64,000 bases of DNA from Hyphomonadaceae bacterium UBA7672 (GTDB taxonomy: Bacteria > Pseudomonadota > Alphaproteobacteria > Caulobacterales > Hyphomonadaceae). Positions 9,159-18,419 of this stretch are shown here, piece by piece (the first letter of the stretch is position 1; each line of letters begins with the position of its first letter). The DNA is taken from the NCBI GenBank assembly GCA_002483135.1, contig DLHI01000016.1:56122-120121 (forward strand), written 5' to 3'. The position numbers were made by a program, and so were the translations under genes. The notes under the pieces were generated by a model. It did no database searches. It saw only the letters and a program-made list of their open reading frames with translations, and had not been told where the DNA came from.

Positions 9159-11171
9159 CTACTCCGCCAACGGCTCCAGCCTGACGAGCACCGCGCCCTC
9201 GACAGTCTGGACGCCGGCGACGGCGCCGACCTCAGCCACCACCCCATCGCGCGGCGCAGTGAGAGTGTGCTCCATCTTCATGGCTTCCATGACAACCAAA
9301 GCATCTCCGCGCTTCACAGCCTGCCCGGCAGCCGCCTTCACATCCAGCACCTTGCCGGGCATTGGCGCGCGCACATCATCACCACCAACAAGACCTTCGA
9401 TGGCATGCGTATAATCCGGTCGACGCAGGCCCATCGCGCGCCCACGTGAGAACACGACGGGCCCATCGCGCAGGTCGCGGACGACGCCCAGCGCATCGAT
9501 CCCGTCGATGGCGCCCGACACCAGCACGCCATCCGGCAGCGGCGCCGCCTCGACGTCAAGCTCCAGCGCTGCGCCATTCACGATCGCCCGCGCCTGCCCG
9601 CTGGCGTTGGGCGAGAGCACAACCGTAAAGTTTTCCCCACTCGCCTCGAACAGGAACGACGACCGCGCTGCACCATTAATGCGGAAGCCATCCGCCTGGC
9701 TCCACGGATCGCGGCCAGACGAGGCGAGCGCACCCATGCCCGCCGCGCCGAGCACCAGCAATTCCACAAGCTCGGCTTCGTCCACCTCGGCCAGCTCGGT
9801 GATGTTCGCCTCAACCAGGTTCGTGGTCGCGACGCCTTCGCGGAACTCGTCATTGTCCAGCAGGTTCGCCAGCAGCGCCGCATTGGTCGCCACGGGCCAC
9901 ACCTCCGCCTCACGCAGCCCCTGCGCCAACGCATCCAGCGCCTCGTCACGCGTGGGTGCATGGGCAATCGCCTTGGCGATCATGCTGTCATAGGTCGCAG
10001 GCACCACATCGCCCTCGTCCACTGCGCTGTCGAGCCGAAGCGTAACCGCCCCGCCTTCCTCGCCCGCGCTGAACGCCGACAGGTCGAACACTTCAAGCAG
10101 CCCCGACGACGGCAGGAATCCACGCGCCGGATCCTCCGCGCATAGCCGCCCTTCGACAGCATGCCCAAAAAGTTCGATCTCGGACTGGTCTGGCAGTCTC
10201 CCGCCTGCCGCCACCACCAGCTGCAGCTCCACGAAATCGAGACCCGTAACCAGTTCCGATACCGGATGCTCGACCTGCAGCCGTGTGTTCATCTCCATGA
10301 ACCAGAACCCATCCGGCCGCAGCGCGCCCGAACCATCCACGATGAACTCGACCGTCCCCGCATTGCGATAGCCCACGGCCTTCGCCGCCAGGATCGCCGC
10401 ACCCGTCATCGCCGCGCGGACTTCATCGGTCATGCCCGGCGCGGGCGCTTCCTCGATCACTTTCTGCCGCCGCCGCTGCAGCGAGCAGTCCCGCTCGAAC
10501 AGGTGGATATAGTTGCCGTGATTATCGCCGAAGACCTGCACCTCGATATGGCGCGGGTTCTCGACGAACTTTTCGACCAGCACGCGATCGTCGCCAAAGC
10601 TCGCCTTGGCCTCCCGCTGCGCACTGACGAGCGCCGCCTCGAATTCCGCCTCGGCGTCCACCTTGCGCATCCCGCGCCCACCGCCGCCGGCAATTGCCTT
10701 GATGAGAACCGGATAGCCGATCCGCTTCGCCGCCGCCTTCAGCGTCTTCAGGCTCTGGTCCTCACCATGATAGCCGGGGGTCACCGGAACGCCGTGCTTC
10801 TCCATCAGCGCCTTGGCCGCATCCTTGAGGCCCATCGCGCGGATCGCCTCGGGCGGCGGCCCGATCCAGGTCAGCCCCGCCTTCACTACCGCTTCTGCAA
10901 AGCCCGCGTTTTCAGACAGAAATCCGTAGCCGGGATGGATTGCCTCGGCGCCCACATCCAGCGCCGCTTCGATGATGCGCTCGCCGCGCAGATAGCTTTC
11001 CGCCGCTGGCGCCGCCCCGATCCACACGGCCTCGTCCGCCTCGCGTACAAAGGCGGCGCCCGCGTCCGCGTCGGAATAGACCGCAACCGTGCGCAGCCCG
11101 AGTCGGCTGGCGGTGCGCATGATACGTCGGGAAATTTCGCCACGATTGGCGATGAGGATCGATGAGAACAT
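9159..11171 (-). CDS. liuD: Acyl-CoA carboxylase biotin-carrying alpha subunit (probable 3-methylcrotonyl-CoA carboxylase)
   Basis: The 670-aa protein carries biotin carboxylase (about 1-450) and a C-terminal biotinyl domain (about 600-670). Visible are ILIANRGEI at the N-terminus, the ATP-grasp loop AGGGGRGM, MNTRLQVEHPV, and the biotin attachment EAMKMEH near residue 637. It carboxylates biotin with ATP and bicarbonate. Propionyl- and methylcrotonyl-CoA carboxylases look alike; the methylcrotonyl assignment rests on the nearby carboxyltransferase (14507) and methylglutaconyl-CoA hydratase (12752), both of leucine catabolism. Confidence 0.9.
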   Translation of the reverse strand: MFSSILIANRGEISRRIMRTASRLGLRTVAVYSDADAGAAFVREADEAVWIGAAPAAESYLRGERIIEAALDVGAEAIHPGYGFLSENAGFAEAVVKAGLTWIGPPPEAIRAMGLKDAAKALMEKHGVPVTPGYHGEDQSLKTLKAAAKRIGYPVLIKAIAGGGGRGMRKVDAEAEFEAALVSAQREAKASFGDDRVLVEKFVENPRHIEVQVFGDNHGNYIHLFERDCSLQRRRQKVIEEAPAPGMTDEVRAAMTGAAILAAKAVGYRNAGTVEFIVDGSGALRPDGFWFMEMNTRLQVEHPVSELVTGLDFVELQLVVAAGGRLPDQSEIELFGHAVEGRLCAEDPARGFLPSSGLLEVFDLSAFSAGEEGGAVTLRLDSAVDEGDVVPATYDSMIAKAIAHAPTRDEALDALAQGLREAEVWPVATNAALLANLLDNDEFREGVATTNLVEANITELAEVDEAELVELLVLGAAGMGALASSGRDPWSQADGFRINGAARSSFLFEASGENFTVVLSPNASGQARAIVNGAALELDVEAAPLPDGVLVSGAIDGIDALGVVRDLRDGPVVFSRGRAMGLRRPDYTHAIEGLVGGDDVRAPMPGKVLDVKAAAGQAVKRGDALVVMEAMKMEHTLTAPRDGVVAEVGAVAGVQTVEGAVLVRLEPLAE

Positions 11172-11365
11172 GGGGGCAAGCTAGGATGCGCCGCGCAGAC
11201 AGGGAAGCGCATTCCTTGGCGTTCGTCGCAGCATTTCCCCAGCGAATCGCCTGCACTGAAGTTGGAGGCGACACGGCCCCGCTCCGTCAGGGCAACGCGT
11301 ACGACCTCAAGCAGGAACAAAAGGGCCCGATCTCGGGAACACCATCATCGCGCACCCACGCGCGT

Positions 11366-11803
11366 CTACTGGCCCGGACGCGTAAAGGTCTGGATCGCAT
11401 AGGGGCAGCTATCCCACTCGCAGACCAGCATGTCGACCTTGACATTAACCCGGGCGCCATTGCCTGGCGGGAGCTGGATAACCACGTCATAGTCGGCCTG
11501 CGGAGCCGCCACGATCTCGCGCCCCTTCTCATCCTGCGCTGAGCCCGTGATCTCCGTGCAAGACGGTCCGCAGATCACGGCAATGAAGGTGTAGGTATTG
11601 GGATCGACCGTCACAGACACGGTCTCGCTTTCCTCTCCCTCCATGTCGCCCATGTGGACGGGGCCAAAGCGCTTTGCCCCGGTGTCTTCCTCGATCCCTT
11701 CGATGTAGGCCAGCAGCTCCGGATCGATGTCCTGTGGCTGCTGCGCAAAAGCGGACCCCGCTCCGCCCAACGCGCATGCCAGCAATGCAGCCTTGCGGAT
11801 CAT
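11366..11803 (-). CDS. Secreted protein of unknown function
   Basis: The 145-aa product begins MIRKAALLACALGGAGSAFA, a signal peptide with an AFA cleavage site. GGAGAG precedes the ATG, so it is preferred to an earlier one. The mature domain (TVSVTVDPNTYTFIAVICG, VVIQLPPGNGARVNVKVDM) is beta-rich with four cysteines, arranged CGPSC and CEWDSC. Such layouts suggest a small periplasmic beta-sandwich. No family recognised. It is 37 bp downstream of the DUF817 gene on the same strand. Confidence 0.68.
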   Translation of the reverse strand: MIRKAALLACALGGAGSAFAQQPQDIDPELLAYIEGIEEDTGAKRFGPVHMGDMEGEESETVSVTVDPNTYTFIAVICGPSCTEITGSAQDEKGREIVAAPQADYDVVIQLPPGNGARVNVKVDMLVCEWDSCPYAIQTFTRPGQ

Positions 11804-11840
11804 ATCTCTCTCCCCATCCAGACTCACCCGAATAGCCGAA

Positions 11841-12725
11841 CTAGTGCGGTTCGCCTTTGCCCGGGTCAATCACGGCAGTGCTCTCCACCTTGCCCCAATG
11901 AACTGCCGCCACCAGCACGAAGCTGATCAGCATCAGTAGATACCACGACCCGAGCTTGTCCAGCGACACCGGATGCCAGCCATCGCCCTGACTGGGATAG
12001 ACCCACGCCCGCGCAAACGTGCCGAGATTCTCAGCAAACCAGATGAAGATCGCCACCAGCACAAGGCCCAGCAACAACGGCATGGACCTCTCGCTCCGGT
12101 CGGGACGGTAGTACAGCGTGCACCGCCCGTAGATCAAAGCACTCGCCACGAACAACCCGATGCGAATGTCGGGCAGCCAGTGATGCGCGAAAAAGTTCAC
12201 ATACACCAGGACGGCCAGAACGGCCTGGATCCAGATCGGCGGGAAGCGCACGAAGCGGAAATCCATGATCCGCCACGAACGCGCGATGAAACTGCCCACC
12301 GCCGCATACATGAAGCCCGAGAACAGCGGCACATCGCCAAGCTTCAGGAACGCCGGCTCGGGATAGATCCACGATCCCGCCGACGTCTTGAACAGCTCCA
12401 TGATCGTGCCGACAACGTGGAACGCGAAGATAACCCGCGCCTCCTCCCACGTCTCCAGCTTCGTCGCGAGCATCACCGCCTGGATGCCCAGCGCCGCCAG
12501 CGTCAGGAAATCATAGCGCGGCAACGCCGCATCCGCCGGATAGACCAGGAACGTCACCAGCAGCAGCGCCAGCATCAACCCGCCAAACAAGCACGACCAT
12601 GCCTGTTTCACGCCGAACGAGACAAACTCGAATAGAAAGCCGGTGAACCACCCGCGCACAAACGCCGCCCGCCACGCTTCCCGGCGCACGTGCAGCCATG
12701 TTTCGAGTCTCAGGCGGCGCGACAT
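11841..12725 (-). CDS. DUF817 integral membrane protein
   Basis: The 294-aa product has about eight transmembrane segments. The sequence FVSFGVKQAWSCLFGGLML near residue 40, together with SAGSWIYPEP and FSGFMYAAVGSFIAR, matches the DUF817 family of bacterial membrane proteins of unknown function. GGGAG precedes the start. It ends 37 bp before the secreted protein gene and lies 26 bp after the hydratase gene, inside the leucine-catabolism cluster; whether it transports an intermediate is not known. Confidence 0.85.
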   Translation of the reverse strand: MSRRLRLETWLHVRREAWRAAFVRGWFTGFLFEFVSFGVKQAWSCLFGGLMLALLLVTFLVYPADAALPRYDFLTLAALGIQAVMLATKLETWEEARVIFAFHVVGTIMELFKTSAGSWIYPEPAFLKLGDVPLFSGFMYAAVGSFIARSWRIMDFRFVRFPPIWIQAVLAVLVYVNFFAHHWLPDIRIGLFVASALIYGRCTLYYRPDRSERSMPLLLGLVLVAIFIWFAENLGTFARAWVYPSQGDGWHPVSLDKLGSWYLLMLISFVLVAAVHWGKVESTAVIDPGKGEPH

Positions 12726-12751
12726 GAATCTCCCTTCACGCCGCTATCGAG

Positions 12752-13543
12752 CTACCGCGACCAGCTCGGCTTGCGCTTCTCGAGGAAGGCCGCAAGGCCT
12801 TCCTTGCCCTGCTCGCTGACGCGGCGATGCGCCAGCCGCTTGGCCGTCATGCGCCCAAGGCTCGCATCGATCTCTTCGCCCGTCACACGTGCAACAAGCT
12901 CCTTGGTGTCCGCCACAGCCGCAGGCGACGCCGCATAAGTCAGGTCCGCATAGTGCTCGACCAGCTTCTCCATCGCCATCTCGTCTTCAACCTCGTGATG
13001 GATCAGGCCGATCTTCTCGGCAAACGTCGCCTCGAAGCGCTCCGCCGTGACGAACAGTGCGCGAGCCCAGCGCGGCCCAATGGCGTTGATGATGTAAGGG
13101 GAGATCGTTGCCGGAATGATGCCCAGCTTTACTTCGGAGAACGAAAAGATCGTGCCCTTGCGCGCTATCGCAATGTCGCACGCCGCCGCGATCCCGCACG
13201 CCCCCGCCATCGCCGCGCCATGCAAAAGCGCAATCGTCACCTGCGGCAGTTCGAACAGGCGGCGCAGCATCTCGGCCATCGCCACGGCGTCTTCCTCGTT
13301 CTCCTTCTCCGAGTAATGCGAGGCCGACTTCATCCACTCAAGGTCGGCCCCCGCCGAGAAGACTGGCCCATTCCCACGGACCAGCAGCAGTCGGCAGCTC
13401 GGGTTCTTCGACAGCGTCTCGAACGCATCTGACAGTTCCGCGATCACTTCGGCATTGAACGCGTTGCGCTTGGCCGGGCGGTTCAGCGTCAGCACAGCCG
13501 TACCCTCAGGCGAAACGTCGAGAAGGATGTGTTCGTAGGCCAT
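12752..13543 (-). CDS. liuC: Enoyl-CoA hydratase family, probable methylglutaconyl-CoA hydratase
   Basis: The 263-aa crotonase-fold protein has the oxyanion-hole pieces FSAGADLEWMK (about 62-72) and HGAAMAGACGIAAACD (about 109-124). The run TISPYIINAIGPRWAR, then ERFEATFAEKIGLIHHEV, is typical of methylglutaconyl-CoA hydratases, which act just after methylcrotonyl-CoA carboxylase in leucine breakdown. AAAGGAG precedes the ATG. The carboxylase subunits on both sides in the same orientation support the assignment. Confidence 0.88.
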   Translation of the reverse strand: MAYEHILLDVSPEGTAVLTLNRPAKRNAFNAEVIAELSDAFETLSKNPSCRLLLVRGNGPVFSAGADLEWMKSASHYSEKENEEDAVAMAEMLRRLFELPQVTIALLHGAAMAGACGIAAACDIAIARKGTIFSFSEVKLGIIPATISPYIINAIGPRWARALFVTAERFEATFAEKIGLIHHEVEDEMAMEKLVEHYADLTYAASPAAVADTKELVARVTGEEIDASLGRMTAKRLAHRRVSEQGKEGLAAFLEKRKPSWSR

Positions 13544-13600
13544 GGGATAACTCCTTTGAGACTGATCTAGATCGGCGGGCCGCGTTCGTCACCTGCCGCA

Positions 13601-14404
13601 TCAACCGGGACTGCGTTTGACCTCGGTCACATTCCGCTCCGTATCGAGCCGCACCTCGATATCCGCCCGCCGCCCGCCGGCCATCATGTGCCGGGTGATC
13701 CGCTCGAAATGCTGGATGAACCTCGCGATCCGCGCCCGATCCGCCTCCGTCAGCTCCCGCCCCAACAGCCCCGCCTCTTGTTCGCAGCGCCACTCCTGGA
13801 TGATCGCAAACGAAGGCGCCTGCAGCGCGACTATCGCATCCAGCCGCCCGAAGGTCAGCTGATAGGCGCCCGCCAGGTTCGCATTGATCTCCCTGCGCCA
13901 CACGGCGTCCTTATCCTCGTCCGCCTCCAGCGCATTGACCGGCGCCGCGAGCGCATCCTCCGTCTGCGGCAGCGCGCCGAGGCACCACCCATCCACCAGG
14001 ATCACCGAAGGCTTGCCGCGAAAAACCGGCTTGCGCGTGGCGTGAACCGGATTGTCGCTCACCTTGTCGAACGCCGGAAGGAAGGTCTGCGCGCCTTCGC
14101 CTGCATCCTGCAATTCGTCCAGCGTCTCGTTGAGCTGCAGCAGGTTGTGCGTCCCCGGCGGCCCGCGCGTGACGAACAGCGGATGCACACTCTGCGCGAT
14201 CAGCCGCCGAAAACCAGCCGGGAGGTACACATCATCCAGCGAGAAATGCGCCGCATCCCGATGCGCCGCCGCATAAGCCGCCACCAGCGTCGTCTTCCCC
14301 GACCCTTGCGGCCCCGCCACGCCCACCACCGGCACCCGCCCCGCCGCCCGCCCCCGCGCGATTGCGACGGCCTGATCAAGCGCGTTGAGGGCGTCAGAGT
14401 TCAT
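13601..14404 (-). CDS. P-loop kinase, probable D-glycerate 3-kinase-like
   Basis: The 267-aa product has a Walker A motif GPQGSGKTTL (about 31-40), SLDDVYLPAGFR (about 55-66), the segment VHPLFVTRGPPGTHNLL (about 73-89) and VILVDGWCLGA (Walker B-like). This order matches the bacterial/plant D-glycerate 3-kinase (GLYK) family, related to phosphoribulokinase and uridine kinase. The DEDKDAVWRREIN segment is also family-like. It sits inside the leucine-degradation cluster without an obvious link to it. Confidence 0.78.
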   Translation of the reverse strand: MNSDALNALDQAVAIARGRAAGRVPVVGVAGPQGSGKTTLVAAYAAAHRDAAHFSLDDVYLPAGFRRLIAQSVHPLFVTRGPPGTHNLLQLNETLDELQDAGEGAQTFLPAFDKVSDNPVHATRKPVFRGKPSVILVDGWCLGALPQTEDALAAPVNALEADEDKDAVWRREINANLAGAYQLTFGRLDAIVALQAPSFAIIQEWRCEQEAGLLGRELTEADRARIARFIQHFERITRHMMAGGRRADIEVRLDTERNVTEVKRSPG

Positions 14405-14406
14405 GA

Positions 14407-14495
14407 AGCACGCCCTCGTCCTGAGGGATCGCAGGCACGATGCACGAACCGCGAAAGTCTCGCGTGGCGATCGTCTCAGAGGACGAGGGCGTGCT
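14407..14495. repeat. Palindromic intergenic repeat (REP-like)
   Basis: A 16-bp arm AGCACGCCCTCGTCCT at 14407-14422 is perfectly inverted at 14480-14495, and pairing continues inward with GAG/CTC and GATCGC/GCGATC. The 89-bp unit fills the gap between the kinase start and the carboxyltransferase stop. CCCTC(A/G)TCCTGAGG-type palindromes are widespread dispersed repeats in alphaproteobacteria. Confidence 0.8.
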
Positions 14496-14506
14496 CCGCT
14501 CCATCG

Positions 14507-16129
14507 CTACATCCTGAAAACGCCAAACCCCGTCTCGCGGTCCGCTGGTCTTCCATGCGGCGCATTCAGCGACGCTGACAGCGCGAGACCCAGCACGCGC
14601 CGCGTGTCGCTCGGCGCGATGATGCCGTCATCCCACAGCCGCGCCGTCGAGAAATATGGCGAGCCTTCGCGCTCGTAGAGTTCGCGGATCGGCGCCTTGA
14701 ACTTTGCTTCCTCTTCCGCCGCCCACGACTGGCCCTTGGCCTCCATGGCATCGCGCTTGACGGTCGCCAGCACGCTCGCCGCCTGTTCTCCGCCCATCAC
14801 GCTGATGCGCGCATTCGGCCACATGAACAGGAACCGAGGGCTGTATGCCCGCCCGCACATGCCGTAGTTTCCTGCGCCATAGCTGCCGCCGATGACGACG
14901 GTGAATTTCGGCACGCGCGCCGTCGCCACCGCAGTCACCATTTTCGCGCCATCCTTCGCGATGCCGCCCGCTTCGTACTTCGAGCCCACCATGAAGCCCG
15001 TGATGTTCTGCAGGAACACCAGCGGAATGCCGCGCTGGTCGCACAGCTGGATGAAATGCGCCGCCTTCTGCGCGCTTTCGGAGAACAGGATGCCGTTGTT
15101 GGCGACGATGCCGATTGGCATGCCGTGCAGGTGCGCAAAGCCCGTCACCAGCGTTTCGCCATACAGCTTCTTGAATTCGTCGAACTCCGATCCGTCGACC
15201 AGGCGGGCAATCACCTCGCGCACATCGTAAGGCTCGCGAACGTCCTGCGGAACGATGCCGTCCAGCTCGCCAATGTCATAGGCCGGATCGCGCGAGGCGA
15301 TGGTGTCGAGCGCGATACGCTTGGGCCGGTTGAAATTCTTCACGATGTCGCGGATCATCTGCAGCGCATGGCCGTCGTTCGCGGCATAGTGATCCGCCAC
15401 GCCAGACCTGCGCGCGTGCACATCCGCCCCGCCCAGGTCCTCCGCCGAGATGATCTCGCCCGTCGCCGCCTTCACCAAGGGCGGCCCGCCGAGGAAGATC
15501 GTACCCTGCTTGCGAACAATGACGGTCTCGTCCGACATCGCCGGAACATACGCGCCGCCCGCCGTGCACGATCCCATCACGGCCGCCACCTGCGGAATTC
15601 CCCGCGCGCTCATATTGGCCTGGTTGTAGAAGATGCGGCCGAAGTGCTCGCGGTCCGGAAACACCTCCGACTGGTGCGGCAGGTTCGCTCCGCCAGAGTC
15701 CACCAGATAGACGCAAGGCAGGTTGTTCTCGATCGCCACTTCCTGCGCGCGCAGATGCTTCTTCACGGTAATCGGGAAATACGCCCCGCCCTTCACCGTC
15801 GCGTCGTTGCATACGATCACGCACTCGCGGCCGGCTACCCGGCCAATGCCTGTGATGACGCCCGCTCCGGGCGCTTCGCCGTCATACATGCCCTCGGCGG
15901 CCAGGGGCGACAGCTCCAGAAAGGGCGAGGCCGGGTCGATCAGCTGCTCCACCCGCTCGCGGGGCAATAGCTTGCCCCGCCCCGCATGCCGCGTCCGCGA
16001 ACTTTCCGGACCGCCAAGCGCGGCCTTCGCGGTCTTCTCGCGCAGTTCGCCCACCAGCCGCTGCATTGCAGCAGCATTGCCTTGAAAGCGCTCCGTGGAA
16101 GCACTTACCTGAGAATTAAGCCGCGCCAT
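14507..16129 (-). CDS. liuB: Acyl-CoA carboxylase carboxyltransferase (beta) subunit, probable methylcrotonyl-CoA carboxylase
   Basis: The 540-aa protein has the two crotonase-like halves of biotin carboxyltransferases. Visible are YLVDSGGANLPHQSEVFPD (about 140-158), MGSCTAGGAYVPAMSDE (about 185-201), NGILFSESAQKAAHFIQLC and IGGSYGAGNYGMCGRA. The GGANLPHQ.EVFPD form is that of methylcrotonyl-CoA carboxylases rather than propionyl-CoA carboxylase. It transfers CO2 from biotin to 3-methylcrotonyl-CoA. GGAACG precedes the ATG. Its biotin partner at 9159 is 3.3 kb downstream. Confidence 0.93.
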   Translation of the reverse strand: MARLNSQVSASTERFQGNAAAMQRLVGELREKTAKAALGGPESSRTRHAGRGKLLPRERVEQLIDPASPFLELSPLAAEGMYDGEAPGAGVITGIGRVAGRECVIVCNDATVKGGAYFPITVKKHLRAQEVAIENNLPCVYLVDSGGANLPHQSEVFPDREHFGRIFYNQANMSARGIPQVAAVMGSCTAGGAYVPAMSDETVIVRKQGTIFLGGPPLVKAATGEIISAEDLGGADVHARRSGVADHYAANDGHALQMIRDIVKNFNRPKRIALDTIASRDPAYDIGELDGIVPQDVREPYDVREVIARLVDGSEFDEFKKLYGETLVTGFAHLHGMPIGIVANNGILFSESAQKAAHFIQLCDQRGIPLVFLQNITGFMVGSKYEAGGIAKDGAKMVTAVATARVPKFTVVIGGSYGAGNYGMCGRAYSPRFLFMWPNARISVMGGEQAASVLATVKRDAMEAKGQSWAAEEEAKFKAPIRELYEREGSPYFSTARLWDDGIIAPSDTRRVLGLALSASLNAPHGRPADRETGFGVFRM

Positions 16130-16291
16130 GTCGTTCCACGATCTACTGCCGATTCACGGCATTAATCGCGCCCGACGCCGGTGTGGCAAGCAATGTCTGG
16201 TCCCGGCCACCCCTTCTCCAACCTTTCTTTCAAGGTTGTACGCTAGGCTCGGAACTGGAGCGGACAACACCATCGGGCCGGGTCGATCACC

Positions 16292-18091
16292 ATGGGCTTG
16301 AAGACGAAGAACCGGACAAGGGAGGATGCCGATCCCCTTGCCCCCACGCTCAAATCGGTCCCCTTCCTCAGGGATGCGCCTCCGCGCGCGCTTAAGGCGG
16401 CCGAGGGCGATACCCGCTATTTCGGCCTGCCCGGCGGCTGGCCGCTGTTCGCGCCCGGCGACCCGTCGGACCAGATCTACTTCGTGCTCTCAGGTTCGCT
16501 AGGCGCCTTCCGCGCCACGCCGGGCGGCAAGATGGAGCTTGTCGGCCACATCCGCGCCGGCGAGCCCGTCGGCGAAATGTCGATGATCGCCGGTGAGCCT
16601 CACGAACACGCCGTCTATGCGCTGCGCGACACGGAACTGCTCTCGATGTCGCGCCACAGCTTCATGCAGCTGGTCCGCTCCGATCCGCAGATCCTCGAAC
16701 GGCTCACCCGCGTCATCATGGTGCGCATGCGTCAGGCTCGTAAGAAGACCGGCCGCTCAGCCGAGCCCAAGGTCTTCGCCCTGCTCACCACCTCCCCGAC
16801 CATCGATCTCAAGCTACGCGCCCACGCAATCTCCGACGAGCTCAAGACCATGGGTCTTCGCGTCGCCACGGTCGGCGAGGAAGCCGTGGGCATGCCTGCC
16901 GCCTATTTCGACGATCTCGAGAATCGCAACGACATCGTTCTCCTGCTCGGCTCCATAGGCGACACGCCCTGGTTCAAGATGACCCAGCGCCATGCCGACC
17001 GCATGTGGGTGCTCGCCCGCGCCGATGCGCGCCCGTCCGTGCCGCTCCTGCCGGAAGACCAGTCACCGGCACGCCAGTTCCGCCTCGTCGACCTTGTGCT
17101 GATCCACCACACCGACGAACGCCGCGCCACGTCCACGCTCGAATGGAAATACGCCACCGAAGCCGCCCGGGTCTTCCACTGGCAGGGTCTCGACCACGAA
17201 GACTGCCGCAGGCTGGCGCGCACGATGTCGGGTAAATCCGTCGGCCTCGTACTCTCGGGCGGCGGCGCCCGCGCATACGCACATATCGGCGTGATCAAGG
17301 CCCTGCGTGAAGCTTCCTGCCCCATCGACTTCGTCGGCGGCGCGTCCATGGGCGCCATCGTCGCCGCCAGCCTCGCCTGCGGTTGGGACGACGCAGAGAT
17401 CGAACATCGCATCCGCAAGGCGTTCGTCGAGAGCAACCCGCTGTCGGATTATCGACTACCCGTCGTCGGCCTCGTGAAGGGCCACAAGGTTGACGCGCGC
17501 CTCAAGGAACATTTTGGCGACGTACTTATTGAGGACCTGAAGGTTCCCTACTTCGCCGTCTCCACCAATCTCACGCAGGGCACGTTCCAGATTCACGACC
17601 ACGGCCTGCTGCGCGATGCGCTGCGCGCGTCAATTTCCCTCCCGGGCATCCTGCCGCCGGTCGTTGCCGAAAGGCAGGTGCTGGTCGACGGCGCTGTGCT
17701 GAACAACTTCCCCGTCGACGTGATGCGCGAAACCCATCGCGGCCGCATTATCGGCGTCGATGTCGCGGTCGCGCCCGAGGCCCTCGCCGCCGATGACTTC
17801 ATCAACCCGCCCGGCTTCCTCGGATGGACCCTGCGTCACGGCTTCAAGTCAGCGCCGCCCATCGCCAACTTGCTGATGCGGGCAGCCACCGTCAGCATCA
17901 ATCCCAACCAGCATCGCAGTCTCACCGACATTCTCATCACGCCCGAAATGGCAGGCATCGAACTGCGCGACTGGAAGGAATACGAACCGGCCGTGGAGGC
18001 CGGCTATGAGTCCATGAGACAGGCACTCGCCGACCTCAAAGGCCCCCTCGCCCAGATCATCCGCGGCAACGCTGCGGCGACGGCAGACTAA
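16292..18091 (+). CDS. Patatin-like phospholipase with N-terminal cyclic-nucleotide-binding-like domain
   Basis: The 599-aa protein joins a cNMP-binding-like domain (about 20-150) to a patatin domain (about 310-480), as in bacterial relatives of neuropathy target esterase. The patatin part has the oxyanion loop SGGGARAYAHIG, nucleophile GASMGA (G-x-S-x-G) and catalytic Asp in DGAVLNNFP. Members hydrolyse lysophospholipids. The phosphate-binding cassette reads GEMSMIAGEPHEHAV, without the usual Arg after the proline, so ligand binding is doubtful. Monocistronic, start with only a weak ribosome site. Confidence 0.9.
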   Translation: MGLKTKNRTREDADPLAPTLKSVPFLRDAPPRALKAAEGDTRYFGLPGGWPLFAPGDPSDQIYFVLSGSLGAFRATPGGKMELVGHIRAGEPVGEMSMIAGEPHEHAVYALRDTELLSMSRHSFMQLVRSDPQILERLTRVIMVRMRQARKKTGRSAEPKVFALLTTSPTIDLKLRAHAISDELKTMGLRVATVGEEAVGMPAAYFDDLENRNDIVLLLGSIGDTPWFKMTQRHADRMWVLARADARPSVPLLPEDQSPARQFRLVDLVLIHHTDERRATSTLEWKYATEAARVFHWQGLDHEDCRRLARTMSGKSVGLVLSGGGARAYAHIGVIKALREASCPIDFVGGASMGAIVAASLACGWDDAEIEHRIRKAFVESNPLSDYRLPVVGLVKGHKVDARLKEHFGDVLIEDLKVPYFAVSTNLTQGTFQIHDHGLLRDALRASISLPGILPPVVAERQVLVDGAVLNNFPVDVMRETHRGRIIGVDVAVAPEALAADDFINPPGFLGWTLRHGFKSAPPIANLLMRAATVSINPNQHRSLTDILITPEMAGIELRDWKEYEPAVEAGYESMRQALADLKGPLAQIIRGNAAATAD

Positions 18092-18252
18092 GGCCCCCTT
18101 CCCTGAATCACGTACCGAGGACAGCGCGGCAAGCGCTATCAATCGCACAATCAGACCGCGCGCCTATACCGATTGCGGGTGATGGCGAGAATATTGGACT
18201 CGTTCCGCGAAGGCCGAGTTATCCAACAATATCAATCGCGTCTGAAACCCGC

Positions 18253-18327
18253 TGGCAGTCCCTAGGGGAGTCGAACCCCTCTTTCCTGGTTGAAAACCAG
18301 ATGTCCTAACCGATAGACGAAGGGACC
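18253..18327 (-). tRNA. tRNA-Glu (anticodon TTC)
   Basis: On the reverse strand a 75-nt cloverleaf starts GGTCCCTTCGTCTATCGG and encodes its CCA end (18253-18255). The anticodon stem-loop CTGGT-TTTCAAC-CAG gives TTC, reading GAA/GAG glutamate codons. The T arm GAGGGGTTCGACTCCCC is canonical. It lies between the patatin gene (18091) and the recJ stop (18420). Confidence 0.97.
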
Positions 18328-18419
18328 GCTCGGCGGAGCGGGCGATATAGCTGCATCGCCCCTGCCCTGCAAGCCATTCCGGATGCCCAAAAACATGGAA
18401 TTTCGGGGCATGGCTGGGT

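Noticed and set aside
10161..11165. 334-codon + strand frame opposite liuD
   Set aside because: Lies wholly inside the biotin carboxylase gene on the other strand; His/Arg/Leu-rich with no recognisable motif.
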